Below are positions 16,041 to 24,783 of a stretch of 64,000 nucleotides of DNA, piece by piece. The translations under genes were made by a program, and so were the position numbers. Source of the DNA: Micromonospora haikouensis (GTDB lineage Bacteria > Actinomycetota > Actinomycetes > Mycobacteriales > Micromonosporaceae); NCBI RefSeq assembly GCF_900091595.1, contig NZ_FMCW01000001.1, positions 95,706 to 159,705 of the forward strand, given 5' to 3'. Under the pieces are notes generated by a model. The model ran no database searches. It was not told the origin of the DNA and worked only from the letters and a program-made list of their open reading frames with translations. Every line of letters starts with the position of its first letter. The first letter of the stretch is position 1.

Positions 16041-16379
16041 ATGAGCAGCACCGCCACCCCCACCCGTGCCGTCCGTTCCACCGCCGTCCCCGGCGCCCGC
16101 GAGGAGTCCGGGGAGGGGCTGTGGGACATTCCGCTGCCGCCGTACGTGACGGGGGAGGACGCCCAGTTCGCGGTGCGGGCGGTCGTGGTGCACGCCCCCC
16201 GGCGCTGGTCCGGCGGGACGGTCTGCCGCAACGACGCCAGCCCGCACCCCTGCCGGCTGCACCGCTGGGGCCGGCGGGTGCTCGCCCTGCGCGGCCTGCG
16301 GGCCGCCGAGATAGACCTGCTGATCGAGCGGGGCGACCCGGCCGCCACGGTGCGCCCGCCGGACCGCCCCGGCGCCTGA
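16041..16379 (+). CDS. uncharacterised CRND/HRWGRRVL family protein, short paralogue
   Basis: A 112-residue protein closely related to the N-terminal half of the protein at 9888-10550: AVRAVVVHAPRRWSGGTVCRND, PCRLHRWGRRVLALRGL and EIDLLIERGDP line up without gaps. The first 35 residues are variable and rich in T, A and E. It lacks the proline-rich tail of its paralogue. ATG at 16041 follows GGAGG by eight bases. The two cysteines and histidine could bind metal. Function unknown. Confidence 0.7.
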   Translation: MSSTATPTRAVRSTAVPGAREESGEGLWDIPLPPYVTGEDAQFAVRAVVVHAPRRWSGGTVCRNDASPHPCRLHRWGRRVLALRGLRAAEIDLLIERGDPAATVRPPDRPGA

Positions 16380-16408
16380 CGCGCCCGTCGATCCGTGGGA
16401 CGCCCGTG

Positions 16409-16449
16409 GGCCCGGGCCCCTTCCTCCGCACCCGGAAGGGGCCCGGGCC
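16409..16449. terminator. strong hairpin after the short CRND paralogue
   Basis: Perfect 16-base arms GGCCCGGGCCCCTTCC (16409-16424) and GGAAGGGGCCCGGGCC (16434-16449) around the loop TCCGCACCC, 30 bases after the stop codon. The GGGGCCC/CCTTCC content resembles the arms of the 54-bp element, but the central GTTAACGCATTC is absent. Confidence 0.65.
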
Positions 16450-16635
16450 GGTCTGACAGGTGACGCCTGCACCCGTTCGGGGCCTACGGCGCAACGCTGC
16501 ATGCGCTGATGCTGCCATGGAGAATTCTGCCGGCCAACCCCATCGGGCGAAGGTTAGTGCCGAATCGGCAGGTGCCGGGGGTTCCCGGCGGCGCAGGCGG
16601 GCGGGTTCGCCCCGGTCCTGCACCCGTCGGCCGGG

Positions 16636-17361
16636 TCAGGCGGTCCTCGGTGCGGGGCCGGTCGGCTCCTCCGGGTCGGCGCGGTAGTGCGGGTTGCGCC
16701 GCACCACGAGCGGCGCCGCGAGGGCGGCCAGCGCGCCGCCGAGCAGCGGGAAGACGACGAACACCCAGAGCTGCCGCAGGGCCGTGCCACCCTCGAACAC
16801 CGCCGGGCCGAACGACCGGGCCGGGTTGACCGAGGCGCCGTCGAGGGTCAGGCCGACGGCGATGCAGGCCGCGAGGGCCAGCCCGATCGCCAGCCCCGCG
16901 AACCCGGCATGCTCGGCCCGACTGGTCACCACCAGCACGACGAGGACGAACAGGAAGCTCAGCACCGTCTCCAGCACCGCCGTGCCGCCCAGGTTGATGT
17001 GCGCGCCGTAGCCGTTGGTGCCGAGCGCGCCGGTCTGGTCCACCACGCCGCCCCACCGGGTCAGCCCCCAGATGATCAGGCCGGACACCGTGGCACCGGC
17101 GAACTGCGTGATCCAGTACGCCACCGCGCCGACCGGGGAGATCTTTCCCGACAGCAGCACCCCCAGGGTCACCGCCGGGTTGACGTGGCAGCCCGAGAGC
17201 GGGCCGATCGTGTAGACCAGCGCCAGCACGATGAAGCCGAAGGTCAGGGCGACCACCACCACGCCGCCCTGGACCTGGGCGAAGACCGCGCTGCCCACGC
17301 CGAAGAAGACCAGCAACAGGGTGCCGACGAACTCGGCCGCGTACCGCCTCGCGTCGTCCAT
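16636..17361 (-). CDS. aquaporin/MIP family channel
   Basis: A 241-residue membrane protein with six hydrophobic helices and both pore signatures, HVNPAVT (about residue 64) and SVNPARS (about 186). It conducts water or small uncharged solutes across the cytoplasmic membrane. The residue after the second signature is S (NPARS), followed by FGPAVFEGG, as in orthodox water channels of the AqpZ type; glycerol facilitators have NPARD. ATG at 17361 is preferred; the frame stays open far upstream without family character. A leaderless-type promoter precedes it. Confidence 0.9.
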   Translation of the reverse strand: MDDARRYAAEFVGTLLLVFFGVGSAVFAQVQGGVVVVALTFGFIVLALVYTIGPLSGCHVNPAVTLGVLLSGKISPVGAVAYWITQFAGATVSGLIIWGLTRWGGVVDQTGALGTNGYGAHINLGGTAVLETVLSFLFVLVVLVVTSRAEHAGFAGLAIGLALAACIAVGLTLDGASVNPARSFGPAVFEGGTALRQLWVFVVFPLLGGALAALAAPLVVRRNPHYRADPEEPTGPAPRTA

Positions 17362-17367
17362 GGCTTC

Positions 17368-17373
17368 AGCGTA
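17368..17373 (-). promoter_or_regulatory. leaderless -10 hexamer TACGCT of the aquaporin gene
   Basis: TACGCT, six bases (GAAGCC), then the ATG at 17361. Confidence 0.5.
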
Positions 17374-17599
17374 GGGAGCATCCGGGCAGCTCGGAGCCGG
17401 TTCCGCCGCAAGGGGTGATCGAACTCGTTCCATTTGACGGATGCGGCCGCAGCGGGCACGGTGGGTGCAGGGGCGCGCTCCGAGCAGCCCCGTTCCGCCC
17501 GGTGACGGCCCTGCCGTCACCCGAGCTCCCCCGTGTGATCGTCCGCGGGCTGAGCCCGGTCTGCACCGACCGCGACCGAGAATCCACGAGGAGTGCCCC

Positions 17600-17878
17600 A
17601 TGCTGACCATGACCGACAACGCCGTGCTGGTGATCCGCGACCTGGCCGCCCAGGAGGACGTCGCCGAGGGCGGCGGCCTGCGCATCGCCGCCGACACCGA
17701 CGCGGGCTCGCTCACCATCGAACTGGTGCCCGAGCCCGTCCAGGGCGACCAGGTGGTCGACCACCAGGGCGCCCGGATCTTCCTCGACTCCGACGCCGCC
17801 GACCTGCTCACCGACACCTCGGTCGACGCCACCGTCGACGACGAGGGGGTCGTGCAGTTCGGCTTCACCGAGAAATAG
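17600..17878 (+). CDS. HesB/IscA-like protein without cysteines
   Basis: A 92-residue protein with the A-type Fe-S carrier fold pattern: LTMTDNAVLVIRDL, GGLRIAADTDAGSLTIELVPEP, DHQGARIFLDSDAADLL and a final VQFGF. All three cysteines that hold the cluster in IscA/SufA/ErpA are absent, so it cannot act as a standard Fe-S carrier. Such cysteine-less homologues are common in actinobacteria and their role is not established. ATG at 17600 follows CGAGGAGT. It overlaps the convergent beta-protein gene by 14 bases at the stops. Confidence 0.75.
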   Translation: MLTMTDNAVLVIRDLAAQEDVAEGGGLRIAADTDAGSLTIELVPEPVQGDQVVDHQGARIFLDSDAADLLTDTSVDATVDDEGVVQFGFTEK

Positions 17879-18938
17879 CCGGCCCCTCGCCGCGCCGGCC
17901 CGCCGCGCGCGCGGGCCGTACGGTGGGGCGGCGTTCGCCGCCGTCCCGGAGCTGGTGCAGCACGTGGGCCAGGTGGTGCGAGGTGCTCCAGGCCGCCCAG
18001 TTCGTCGTCGAGCCGGCCCCGGCCACCCGCCGGGCCCGACGCAGGATCTCGTGGTCACCCCACGAGAAGGCCGCCCCGGCCGCCGGCCAGTGCGCCGCCG
18101 ACACCAGCGTCCGGCACAGGTCGGCCACCCGCTCGTCGCCCCGGCCGCCCCGCCGCGACCAGCGGTAGAGCCACCACTCCCGGTCGGTGGTGTAGCGGAC
18201 GGTCGGCAGGCGGTCGGAGAGCGGCTCGCCGCCGGGCACCGCGCAGCCGACCGCGTAGTCGCCGTACCGGACGCCGAGGTCGGCCAGCCGACGCCAGAGC
18301 AGCCAGTCCCAGCGTTCCAGGCGGACCGGCTCGTCGGTGGGAAACCCGGACCCGGTCGGCGGCAGCCCACCGGCCGCCACCGTCACCGACCGCCAGGCGT
18401 GCCGCCGCGCCCAGTCCACCAGCCGCCGGACGCGCGGCTCGGCCAGCCGGACGTCCGCCGGGCAGCAGACGTCCCCGGCGTCGACGAGGAGTTCGCACTG
18501 CTCGGGCACGAGCCGGGTGAGCCGCCAGATCCGTTCCACCGAGGCCGTCGCGGCGTCCGGACCGTGCCGGTCGCTGCGGGCCCGCAGCCGCACCACCAAC
18601 CGCCCGGCGTACGCCCGGGCCGCCACGCCGTGCGCGGCCAGCCGCGCGTCGCTGTCCGCGAGCCCGGCCACCGGCACCAGCGGCACGTTCCACCGGGCCA
18701 GCTCGGCGTCGGGCCCGTCGGGCAGGGCGGTGACGTCGACCGCCGGCAGCAGCCCGGCCGGGAGCCGGGTGAACGCCTCCGCGAGGGCGCGGTCCAGGAT
18801 GGACACGTCGAGGACCGGGGCGATCAGGGCGGCCGTGGCGCTGTCGAGGTGGCGGAGCGCCTCCAGTTCGCCGCGGTGGCAGGCGAGGATGGGATGGTAG
18901 ACCGGTTCCGCCGCCCGGCTCCCGTGGGCGGGCACCAT
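17865..18938 (-). CDS. phage T4 beta protein-like family (PF14350 type)
   Basis: A 357-residue protein beginning VYHPILACHRGELEALRHL and containing VPLVPVAGL, ELLVDAGDV, VRYGDYAVG and a terminal WSTSHHLAHVLHQL. The order of strand motifs along a TIM-barrel-like fold is that of the 'beta family protein' group named after phage T4, which occurs in many bacteria without a settled biochemical role; in some genomes it lies near defence genes. None is seen here. Start ATG at 18938 with a leaderless promoter; it is divergent from the sulfotransferase. Confidence 0.65.
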   Translation of the reverse strand: MVPAHGSRAAEPVYHPILACHRGELEALRHLDSATAALIAPVLDVSILDRALAEAFTRLPAGLLPAVDVTALPDGPDAELARWNVPLVPVAGLADSDARLAAHGVAARAYAGRLVVRLRARSDRHGPDAATASVERIWRLTRLVPEQCELLVDAGDVCCPADVRLAEPRVRRLVDWARRHAWRSVTVAAGGLPPTGSGFPTDEPVRLERWDWLLWRRLADLGVRYGDYAVGCAVPGGEPLSDRLPTVRYTTDREWWLYRWSRRGGRGDERVADLCRTLVSAAHWPAAGAAFSWGDHEILRRARRVAGAGSTTNWAAWSTSHHLAHVLHQLRDGGERRPTVRPARAAGRRGEGPAISR

Positions 18939-18943
18939 ACTTC

Positions 18944-18949
18944 AATGTA
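18944..18949 (-). promoter_or_regulatory. leaderless -10 hexamer TACATT of the beta-protein gene
   Basis: TACATT, five bases (GAAGT), then the ATG at 18938. Confidence 0.45.
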
Positions 18950-19013
18950 GCGACACATCGGCGCTCGTCACAGGGTCAACGGCAAATGCCGGGCGTCCGG
19001 CCAGGGGCGATCG

Positions 19014-19019
19014 TACGAT
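19014..19019 (+). promoter_or_regulatory. leaderless -10 hexamer TACGAT of the sulfotransferase gene
   Basis: TACGAT, six bases (CCCCGG), then the ATG at 19026. Confidence 0.5.
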
Positions 19020-19025
19020 CCCCGG

Positions 19026-19919
19026 ATGCCCGACCAGCCCTTTCGTTACCGATCGTCCGAAGAAGACAGCGCCCGCTGGGCCGGATTCCCGTTCCGCGAC
19101 GGCGACATCGTCATCAGCACCCGGTCCAAGAGCGGCACCACCTGGATGCAGATGATCTGCGCCCTGCTGGTGTTCGGCACGCCCGACCTGCCGGCCCCGC
19201 TGTCGCAGCTCTCGCCCTGGCTGGACTGGCTGGCCGAACCCCGCGACGAGGTGTACGCCCGGCTCGCCGCCCAGCGGCACCGCCGGTTCGTCAAGACCCA
19301 CACCCCGCTCGACGGGGTGCCCCTGGACGACCGGGCGCACTACGTGGTGGTGGCCCGGCACCCGCTGGACATGGCGGTCTCGCTCTGGCACCAGAGCGGC
19401 AACCTCGACCGGGCGCGGCTGGCGGAGCTGACCGGCCGGCCCGCCCCGGCGGGGCCGCCCGCCCCGCGTACCCCGTTGGTGGAGTCGTTGCGACGGTGGG
19501 TGGACCGCGAGGTCGACCCGCGCGCGGAGCTGGACTCGCTCCAGGGGGTGTTGTGGCACCTGGGCGACGCCTGGGGCCGTCGCGACCGGCCCAACGTGAC
19601 CCTCGTGCACTACGACGACCTGGTGGCCGACCTGGCGGGGCAGATGCGCGCACTGGCCGGGCGGCTCGGCGTCGAGGTGGCGCAGCCGCGCTGGCCGGAG
19701 CTGGTCGAGGCGGCCACCTTCGACCGGATGCGCGAGCGGGCGGACCTGCTGGTCCCGGATCCGGCGGGCGTGCTGAAGGACCGGAACGCCTTCTTCCGGC
19801 GCGGCCGTTCGGGGCAGGGCCGGGAACTGCTGGACGCGGCGACGCTGGCCCGCTACCGGGCGCGGACCGTCGCCCTCGCCCCACCGGACCTGCTGGCCTG
19901 GCTGCACCGCGACCGCTGA
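19026..19919 (+). CDS. sulfotransferase (PAPS-dependent, cytosolic SULT type)
   Basis: A 297-residue enzyme with the 5'-phosphosulfate loop STRSKSGTTWMQM (about residues 37-49), the 3'-phosphate site VVVARHPLDMAVSLWH (about 107-122; R and S positions conserved) and a C-terminal LKDRNAFFRRGRSGQGRELL in the place of the RKGxxGDWK motif. FVKTHTPLDGVPLDD matches the acceptor-side strand. It moves sulfate from PAPS to a hydroxyl or amine of a small molecule. No biosynthetic cluster is adjacent, so the acceptor is unknown. Confidence 0.85.
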   Translation: MPDQPFRYRSSEEDSARWAGFPFRDGDIVISTRSKSGTTWMQMICALLVFGTPDLPAPLSQLSPWLDWLAEPRDEVYARLAAQRHRRFVKTHTPLDGVPLDDRAHYVVVARHPLDMAVSLWHQSGNLDRARLAELTGRPAPAGPPAPRTPLVESLRRWVDREVDPRAELDSLQGVLWHLGDAWGRRDRPNVTLVHYDDLVADLAGQMRALAGRLGVEVAQPRWPELVEAATFDRMRERADLLVPDPAGVLKDRNAFFRRGRSGQGRELLDAATLARYRARTVALAPPDLLAWLHRDR

Positions 19920-20221
19920 GGCGCGCCGGGTGGCCGCGCGGGCGGCCCGAGTCCGTGATCGGAGGGCGCTCGGTGGCCGGCCCCGGACAGGAGCGCACGG
20001 CGCCGCCGCGACCCGGGGGTCGTAACGTCGCCGCGCTCCGGCCGTCTCCCACCACCGCAGCCGTACGGCGGTACGCCGGCGGGGACCTGGCTCGACCGAA
20101 CGGGTGCGTCGGTCGAGGTGTCGATGCCCGGTCCGGGCGGGTCCAAACCTCGGATCAGTGGGAAATTCCACCATCCGTCGTTCCCGGCGTGACGCGGGGC
20201 GGGACGGGGTATGTGCGGGCC
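19920..20221. other. 302-base intergenic stretch ahead of the cupin gene
   Basis: No gene. It contains repeated GATC/CGGACC-type words and, 60 bases before the cupin start, a partial dyad GTGGGAAATTCCAC (20159-20172) that could be an operator. I see no strong -10/-35 pair. Confidence 0.35.
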
Positions 20222-20614
20222 ATGGAGCATTTCACGATCGCGACCGTCGCCGAGAAGAGCCCGGATTTCCGGCGGGTGCTGTGGACCGGTGAGCACACCC
20301 AACTGGTGATCATGACGATCCCGCCGGGCGGCGAGATCGGCGAGGAGGTCCACGAGGGCATCGACCAGATCCTCACCTTCGTCAGCGGCACCGGCGAGGC
20401 CCGCGTCGCCGGGGAGAAGAAGGAGGTCGCCCAGGGCGACCTCGTGGTGGTGCCGGCCGGCACGAAGCACAACTTCGTCAACACCGGCCCCAACCCGCTG
20501 GTGCTCTACACCGTCTACGGGCCGCCCGAGCACGCCGACCAGGCCGTTCACCACACCAAGGAGGAGGCCGACGCGGCGGAGGCGGCCGGCGAGGACGAGC
20601 CGCCCACCTCCTGA
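20222..20614 (+). CDS. small cupin domain protein
   Basis: A 130-residue single-domain cupin. Motif 1 is GGEIGEEVHEGIDQILTFVSG (glutamates and a histidine in metal-ligand positions: E..E.H), motif 2 is GDLVVVPAGTKHNFVNTG. The jelly-roll probably binds one divalent metal. The last 25 residues are acidic and alanine rich. The ATG at 20222 overlaps no other gene and is chosen because MEHFTIATVAEKSPDFRRVLWTG is family-like. The reaction is unknown; relatives include metal-dependent oxygenases, isomerases and sugar-binding proteins. Confidence 0.8.
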   Translation: MEHFTIATVAEKSPDFRRVLWTGEHTQLVIMTIPPGGEIGEEVHEGIDQILTFVSGTGEARVAGEKKEVAQGDLVVVPAGTKHNFVNTGPNPLVLYTVYGPPEHADQAVHHTKEEADAAEAAGEDEPPTS

Positions 20615-20748
20615 GCCGACGGCCGGGGCCGGCCCGCCCGCACGCCGCGCCGGCCCCGCCGCCCGGTCCGCGCCGTGCCGCCTGACCGGTCCGCCGCCCG
20701 GGTCGGGTCCCGCTGCCTGATCCGGGCCGGCGCGGGTACCCCGGCCGG

Positions 20749-22533
20749 GTGGAACAGCCGCCCATCTCCGACTACGCGTTCCTGTCCGACTGCCGCTCCG
20801 GCGCGCTGGTGGGCCGGGACGGCTCGGTCGACTGGTGGTGCCCGGACCGGTTCGACGGGTCCGCCGTCCTCGCCCGGGTGCTGGACCCGGCGGCCGGGCA
20901 CTGGCGGCTCGCCCCGCTCGCGCCGTCACGCGTCGAGCGGGCGTACCGGCCGGACACGCTGGTGCTGCGCACCGTCCACCACACCCCCTCCGGCAGCGTC
21001 GCGGTCACCGACGCGCTCGCCGCCGAGGCCGGCGCGCGCGGCCACGAGCTGGGCATGAACTCCCCGGCCGTGCTGCTGCGGGTCGTCGAGGGGCTCACCG
21101 GCCGGGTCCGGATGGGCCTGGACCTCGCGCCCCGGCCGGAGCACGGCCTGCTCACGCCGTACCTGCACGAGCAGGCCGACGGCAGCGTGCTGGCCGCCGC
21201 CGGCCCGGCGGTGCTGGTGCTGGCCGGGACCGGGCCCGCCCTGCGCGCGGACCGCGACCGGGTCCGGCAGGAGTTCGCGGTCGCGGCCGGTGAGACCGTC
21301 GGCTTCACCCTCGCGTACGCCCCGGCGTACGGCGACCCGCCGGTGCGCCTCGACCCGGTCGCCGCGCTCACCGACACGACCCGGGCGTGGCAGGCGTTCC
21401 GCGAGTCCCACCACTACGAGGGCGAGTACGTCCCGCAGGTGCGGCACAGCGCGGTGGTGCTCACCGGCCTCACGTACGCGCGCAGTGGCGCGGTCGCCGC
21501 GGCCCTGACCACGTCGCTGCCGGAACGCCTCGGCGGCGACCGCAACTACGACTACCGGTTCTCCTGGCTGCGCGACTTCGCGGCGACGATGCGCGCCCTG
21601 TGGGTGGCGGCCTGCCCGGAGGAGGCGTCGCGCCTGTTCGCCTGGGCGGCCCGCTCGATCGGCCGCATCGGCGACGCGCCGGTGCCCGTGCTGTTCGGGC
21701 TGGAGGGGGAGCGGGACCTCTCCGAGCACGACTGCCCCCACCTGCGGGGATACGCCGACAGCCGGCCCGTCCGCCTCGGCAACGACGCCTGGCGGCAGCG
21801 GCAGCTCGACGTGCCCGGCGAGGTGATCTCGGCGGTCTGGCGGCTGCACGAGCAGCTCGGCGACACGCTCGCCGACGAGCTGGCGGAGATGGTGGTCGGC
21901 CTCGCCGACCAGGTGGCCGCGACGTGGCGGCTGCCGGACCGGGGGATGTGGGAGACCCGGGACGCCGACCGGCACTACCTGTCGTCCAAGGTGCTCTGCT
22001 GGGTGGCGCTGAACCGGGCGGTGGCGCTGGCCCCGCAGCTCGGCGGGCGGGCCGACCCGCGCCGCTGGGCGGCGACCCGCGACGAGATCCGCGCGACCGT
22101 GCTCCGGGAGGGCTGGAACGAGCGGGTCGGCGCGTACACGGGGGCTTTCGGCTCGCCGGAGCTGGACGCCTCGGCGCTGCTGCTGCCCCTGGTGCGCTTC
22201 GTCGACGCGACCGATCCCCGGATGCGCGCCACCATCGAGGCGGTCGAGCGCGAGCTGGGCGCCGGCAACGGCCTGGTGCGGCGCTGGTCCACCGACCCCG
22301 CCGGCTTCCTGCTGTGCTCGTTCTGGCTGGTCGAGTGCCTGGTGCTGACCGGCGAACGGGACCGGGCCCGGCGGCTGTTCGAGCAGCTCCTCGGGCACGC
22401 CAACGACGTGGGGCTGCTGCCCGAGCAGATCGACCCGGGCACCGGCGCCCACCTGGGCAACACGCCGCAGGCGCTGTCGCACATCGGGCTGGTCAACGCC
22501 GCGTGGCGGCTGACCGACCCGACCACGAGCTGA
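20749..22533 (+). CDS. glycoside hydrolase family 15 protein (trehalase/glucoamylase type)
   Basis: A 594-residue cytoplasmic enzyme in the form seen for actinobacterial GH15 trehalases: an N-terminal beta-sandwich (ISDYAFLSDCRSGALVGRDGSVDWWC) followed by an (alpha/alpha)6 barrel. Barrel motifs include RNYDYRFSWLRD (about residue 265), RQRQLDVPGEV (about 346), DRGMWETRDADRHY and EQIDPGTGAHLGNTPQALSHIGL near the C-terminus, which includes the region of the catalytic base. It likely hydrolyses trehalose or a short alpha-glucan to glucose. GTG start at 20749; a TACCCC hexamer six bases upstream may be a weak leaderless promoter. Confidence 0.85.
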   Translation: MEQPPISDYAFLSDCRSGALVGRDGSVDWWCPDRFDGSAVLARVLDPAAGHWRLAPLAPSRVERAYRPDTLVLRTVHHTPSGSVAVTDALAAEAGARGHELGMNSPAVLLRVVEGLTGRVRMGLDLAPRPEHGLLTPYLHEQADGSVLAAAGPAVLVLAGTGPALRADRDRVRQEFAVAAGETVGFTLAYAPAYGDPPVRLDPVAALTDTTRAWQAFRESHHYEGEYVPQVRHSAVVLTGLTYARSGAVAAALTTSLPERLGGDRNYDYRFSWLRDFAATMRALWVAACPEEASRLFAWAARSIGRIGDAPVPVLFGLEGERDLSEHDCPHLRGYADSRPVRLGNDAWRQRQLDVPGEVISAVWRLHEQLGDTLADELAEMVVGLADQVAATWRLPDRGMWETRDADRHYLSSKVLCWVALNRAVALAPQLGGRADPRRWAATRDEIRATVLREGWNERVGAYTGAFGSPELDASALLLPLVRFVDATDPRMRATIEAVERELGAGNGLVRRWSTDPAGFLLCSFWLVECLVLTGERDRARRLFEQLLGHANDVGLLPEQIDPGTGAHLGNTPQALSHIGLVNAAWRLTDPTTS

Positions 22534-22558
22534 CCCGGCCCGCCCTGCGGGTCGGCCG

Positions 22559-23749
22559 TCAGGCCACGACCGGGGCCGCCGAGACGTCCACCGTCTCCGG
22601 ATACTTCAGCCCGGCGCCGGTGTTGAGCACCACCACCCGCTCGCCGGCCCGGATCCAGCCGCCCTCGCGCAGGTGCCGGGCGGCGGTCAGGCAGGCTGCC
22701 CCCTCCGGGCAGAGCAGCAGCCCCTCGTCCGCGCCGAAGTGCCGCAGGTCGGCCAGGAGTTCCGCGTCGTCCACCGCGATCGCGGTGCCGGCGCTGGCCC
22801 GCAGCGCGGCCAGGATCAGCTCGTCGCCGAGGGGCGCCGGCACGGTGATCCCGTACGCGACGGTGCGCGCGTCGGCCCACGGCCGCGCCCGGTCCTCCCC
22901 GGCGGCGAAGGCGCGCACGATCGGCGCGCAGCCGGTCGACTGCACGGCGACCAGCCGGGGCGGCCGGTCCGTGACCCAGCCCAGCCCGTGCAGCTCCTGC
23001 ATCGCCTTGTGGATGCCGATCAGCCCCACCCCGCCGCCCGTCGGGTAGACGATCACGTCGGGCACCTGCCAGCCGAGCTGCTCGACGATCTCGTACCCCA
23101 TGGTCTTCTTGCCCTCCAGCCGGTATGGCTCGCGCAGCGTGCCGGCGTCGAAGACCGCGCCGCCGGCCGACGCCACGAGCGCGGCCACGTGCCGGCCGGC
23201 GTCGCTGATCAGCCCGTCGACCAGGCGCAGGTCGCCCCCGGCGGCCAGCACCTCCCGCCGGCAGATGGCCGGCGCGTCCAGCGGCATCACGATGGTCGAC
23301 GCGAGGCCGGCGCGGGCCGCGTACGTCGCCCAGGCCGCGCCCGCGTTGCCGTTGGTCGGCATGGCGATCCGTCGTACGCCCAGCTCCCGGGCCCGGCTCA
23401 CGCCGACCGCGGCGCCCCGCGCCTTGAACGACCCCGTCGGGGTGAGCCCCTCGTCCTTGACGATCAGGTCGGGGATGCCGATCCGGGCCCCGTACGCCGG
23501 GGCGCGCAGCAGCGGCGTCCAGCCCTCGCCCAGCGTGGTGACGTGCCGGGGGTCGGCCACGGGCAGCAGCTCCCGGTAGCGCCATAGGTCGGCCGGGCGC
23601 AGCGCGAACCGCTCCGGGGTGACTGCGGCGGCCACGGCCGCGAGGTCGTAGCGCGCCAGCAGGGGCGACCCGCAGGCGCACAGGTTCTGCGGCTCCGTGG
23701 CCGGGTACGCCCGCCCGCAGCGCGGGCACTCCAGGTGCGTCAGGTACAC
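22559..23749 (-). CDS. threonine synthase-like PLP enzyme
   Basis: A 396-residue fold type II PLP enzyme. An N-terminal zinc-ribbon-like segment (LECPRCGRAYP...LCACGSP) is followed by the PLP lysine in TPTGSFKARGAAV (about residue 100), the substrate loop PTNGNAGAAW and the phosphate-binding loop YPTGGGVGLIGI. It converts O-phosphohomoserine to threonine, or is a close relative acting on another beta- or gamma-substituted amino acid. The start at GTG 23749 is my choice: VYLTHLECPRCG is where the family begins and GGGAGAG lies six bases upstream. The frame remains open to a GTG at 23809. Confidence 0.8.
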   Translation of the reverse strand: MYLTHLECPRCGRAYPATEPQNLCACGSPLLARYDLAAVAAAVTPERFALRPADLWRYRELLPVADPRHVTTLGEGWTPLLRAPAYGARIGIPDLIVKDEGLTPTGSFKARGAAVGVSRARELGVRRIAMPTNGNAGAAWATYAARAGLASTIVMPLDAPAICRREVLAAGGDLRLVDGLISDAGRHVAALVASAGGAVFDAGTLREPYRLEGKKTMGYEIVEQLGWQVPDVIVYPTGGGVGLIGIHKAMQELHGLGWVTDRPPRLVAVQSTGCAPIVRAFAAGEDRARPWADARTVAYGITVPAPLGDELILAALRASAGTAIAVDDAELLADLRHFGADEGLLLCPEGAACLTAARHLREGGWIRAGERVVVLNTGAGLKYPETVDVSAAPVVA

Positions 23750-23910
23750 GGTGCGCTCTCCCGCTGTCGGCTCGCGGCGCGAGCGGTAGTCCTCCAGGCG
23801 GTCGGCCACCCCCGCATTCTCCGCCGAACCGGGCGGTCGCGCAGCCGGTGCGCCGCGCCGCGCGGGCCGCGGCGGGCATGGCCGGCCCGATCAGGGGTAG
23901 GACAGCGGCC

Positions 23911-24696
23911 ATGGATACCCTCGACCAGCCCACCGCTCTGCTTTCCGGCGACGTGCGGATGCCGCTGCTCGGCTTCGGCACCTGGCAGGCCACCGGCGAG
24001 GCCGGGCACGCGGCGGTGCTCGCGGCCCTCGACGCCGGCTACCGGCACGTCGACACCGCCACCATGTACGGCAACGAGGCGGAGGTGGGCCGGGCGGTCC
24101 GCGACAGCGGCCTGCGCCGGGAGGACGTCTTCGTCACCACGAAGCTGCCGCCCGACCGGGTGGGTCGGGAGCGCGAGACGATCGAGGCCAGCCTGCGCGC
24201 CCTGGGCCTCGACCACGTCGACCTCTGGCTGATTCACTGGCCGCCGTCGGCGGCGTCGGACAGCATCCCGGTGTGGCGGGAACTGCTCGCCGCGCGGGAC
24301 GAGGGCCTGACCCGCGCCGTCGGGGTGAGCAACTACGGCACCGCGCAGCTCGACGAGCTGATCCAGGCCACCGGGGAGGTCCCGGCGGTCAACCAGATCC
24401 GTTGGGGTCCCGCGCTGTACGACCGGCGGCGGCACGCCGAGCACCGGGACCGGGGCGTGGTGCTGGAGGGGTACAGCCCGTTCAAGACCACCGACCTGTC
24501 CGACCCGGTGCTGACCCGGATCGCCGCCGCGCACGACGTGTCGCCGGCCCAGGTGGTGCTGCGCTGGCACGTCGACCACGGGATCGTGGTGATCCCGAAG
24601 TCGGCCACCCCGGAGCGGATCCGCGCCAACGCCGACATCTGGGGCTTCTCGCTGACCGCCGAGGAGATGCGCGACATCGACGCCCTCGGCGGCTGA
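23911..24696 (+). CDS. aldo/keto reductase (2,5-diketo-gluconate reductase type), second copy
   Basis: A 261-residue relative of the protein at 7005-7856. Tetrad residues appear in RHVDTATMYGNEAEVG, FVTTKLPP and LWLIHWPP, and the cofactor site in IPKSATPERIRANADIWGF. It is shorter between the IHWPP strand and the VGVSNYG loop. It reduces a carbonyl with NADPH; the substrate is unknown. ATG at 23911 is the family start; the frame is open upstream to 23848. It is followed by a strong hairpin shared with the convergent cellulase gene. Confidence 0.85.
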   Translation: MDTLDQPTALLSGDVRMPLLGFGTWQATGEAGHAAVLAALDAGYRHVDTATMYGNEAEVGRAVRDSGLRREDVFVTTKLPPDRVGRERETIEASLRALGLDHVDLWLIHWPPSAASDSIPVWRELLAARDEGLTRAVGVSNYGTAQLDELIQATGEVPAVNQIRWGPALYDRRRHAEHRDRGVVLEGYSPFKTTDLSDPVLTRIAAAHDVSPAQVVLRWHVDHGIVVIPKSATPERIRANADIWGFSLTAEEMRDIDALGG

Positions 24697-24739
24697 CGTC
24701 CACCACCCGGGGGCGGGGTTGGGGGCCGGCCCACGGCGC

Positions 24740-24767
24740 GGGGGCGGCCCGAGACCGGGCCGCCCCC
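24740..24767. terminator. bidirectional hairpin between aldo/keto reductase and cellulase genes
   Basis: Perfect 12-base arms GGGGGCGGCCCG (24740-24751) and CGGGCCGCCCCC (24756-24767) with loop AGAC, between two convergent stops. Confidence 0.7.
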
Positions 24768-24783
24768 GTCGTGCGGTGGCTGG

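Noticed and set aside
16409..16449. Fourth copy of the 54-bp element
   Set aside because: The arms share GGGGCCC and CCTTCC words, but the GTTAACGCATTC core is missing and the arms are fully complementary, so I call it a terminator.
17865..19919. A defence island made of the beta-protein family gene and the sulfotransferase
   Set aside because: No toxin, nuclease, reverse transcriptase or other defence gene accompanies them, and each has its own promoter.
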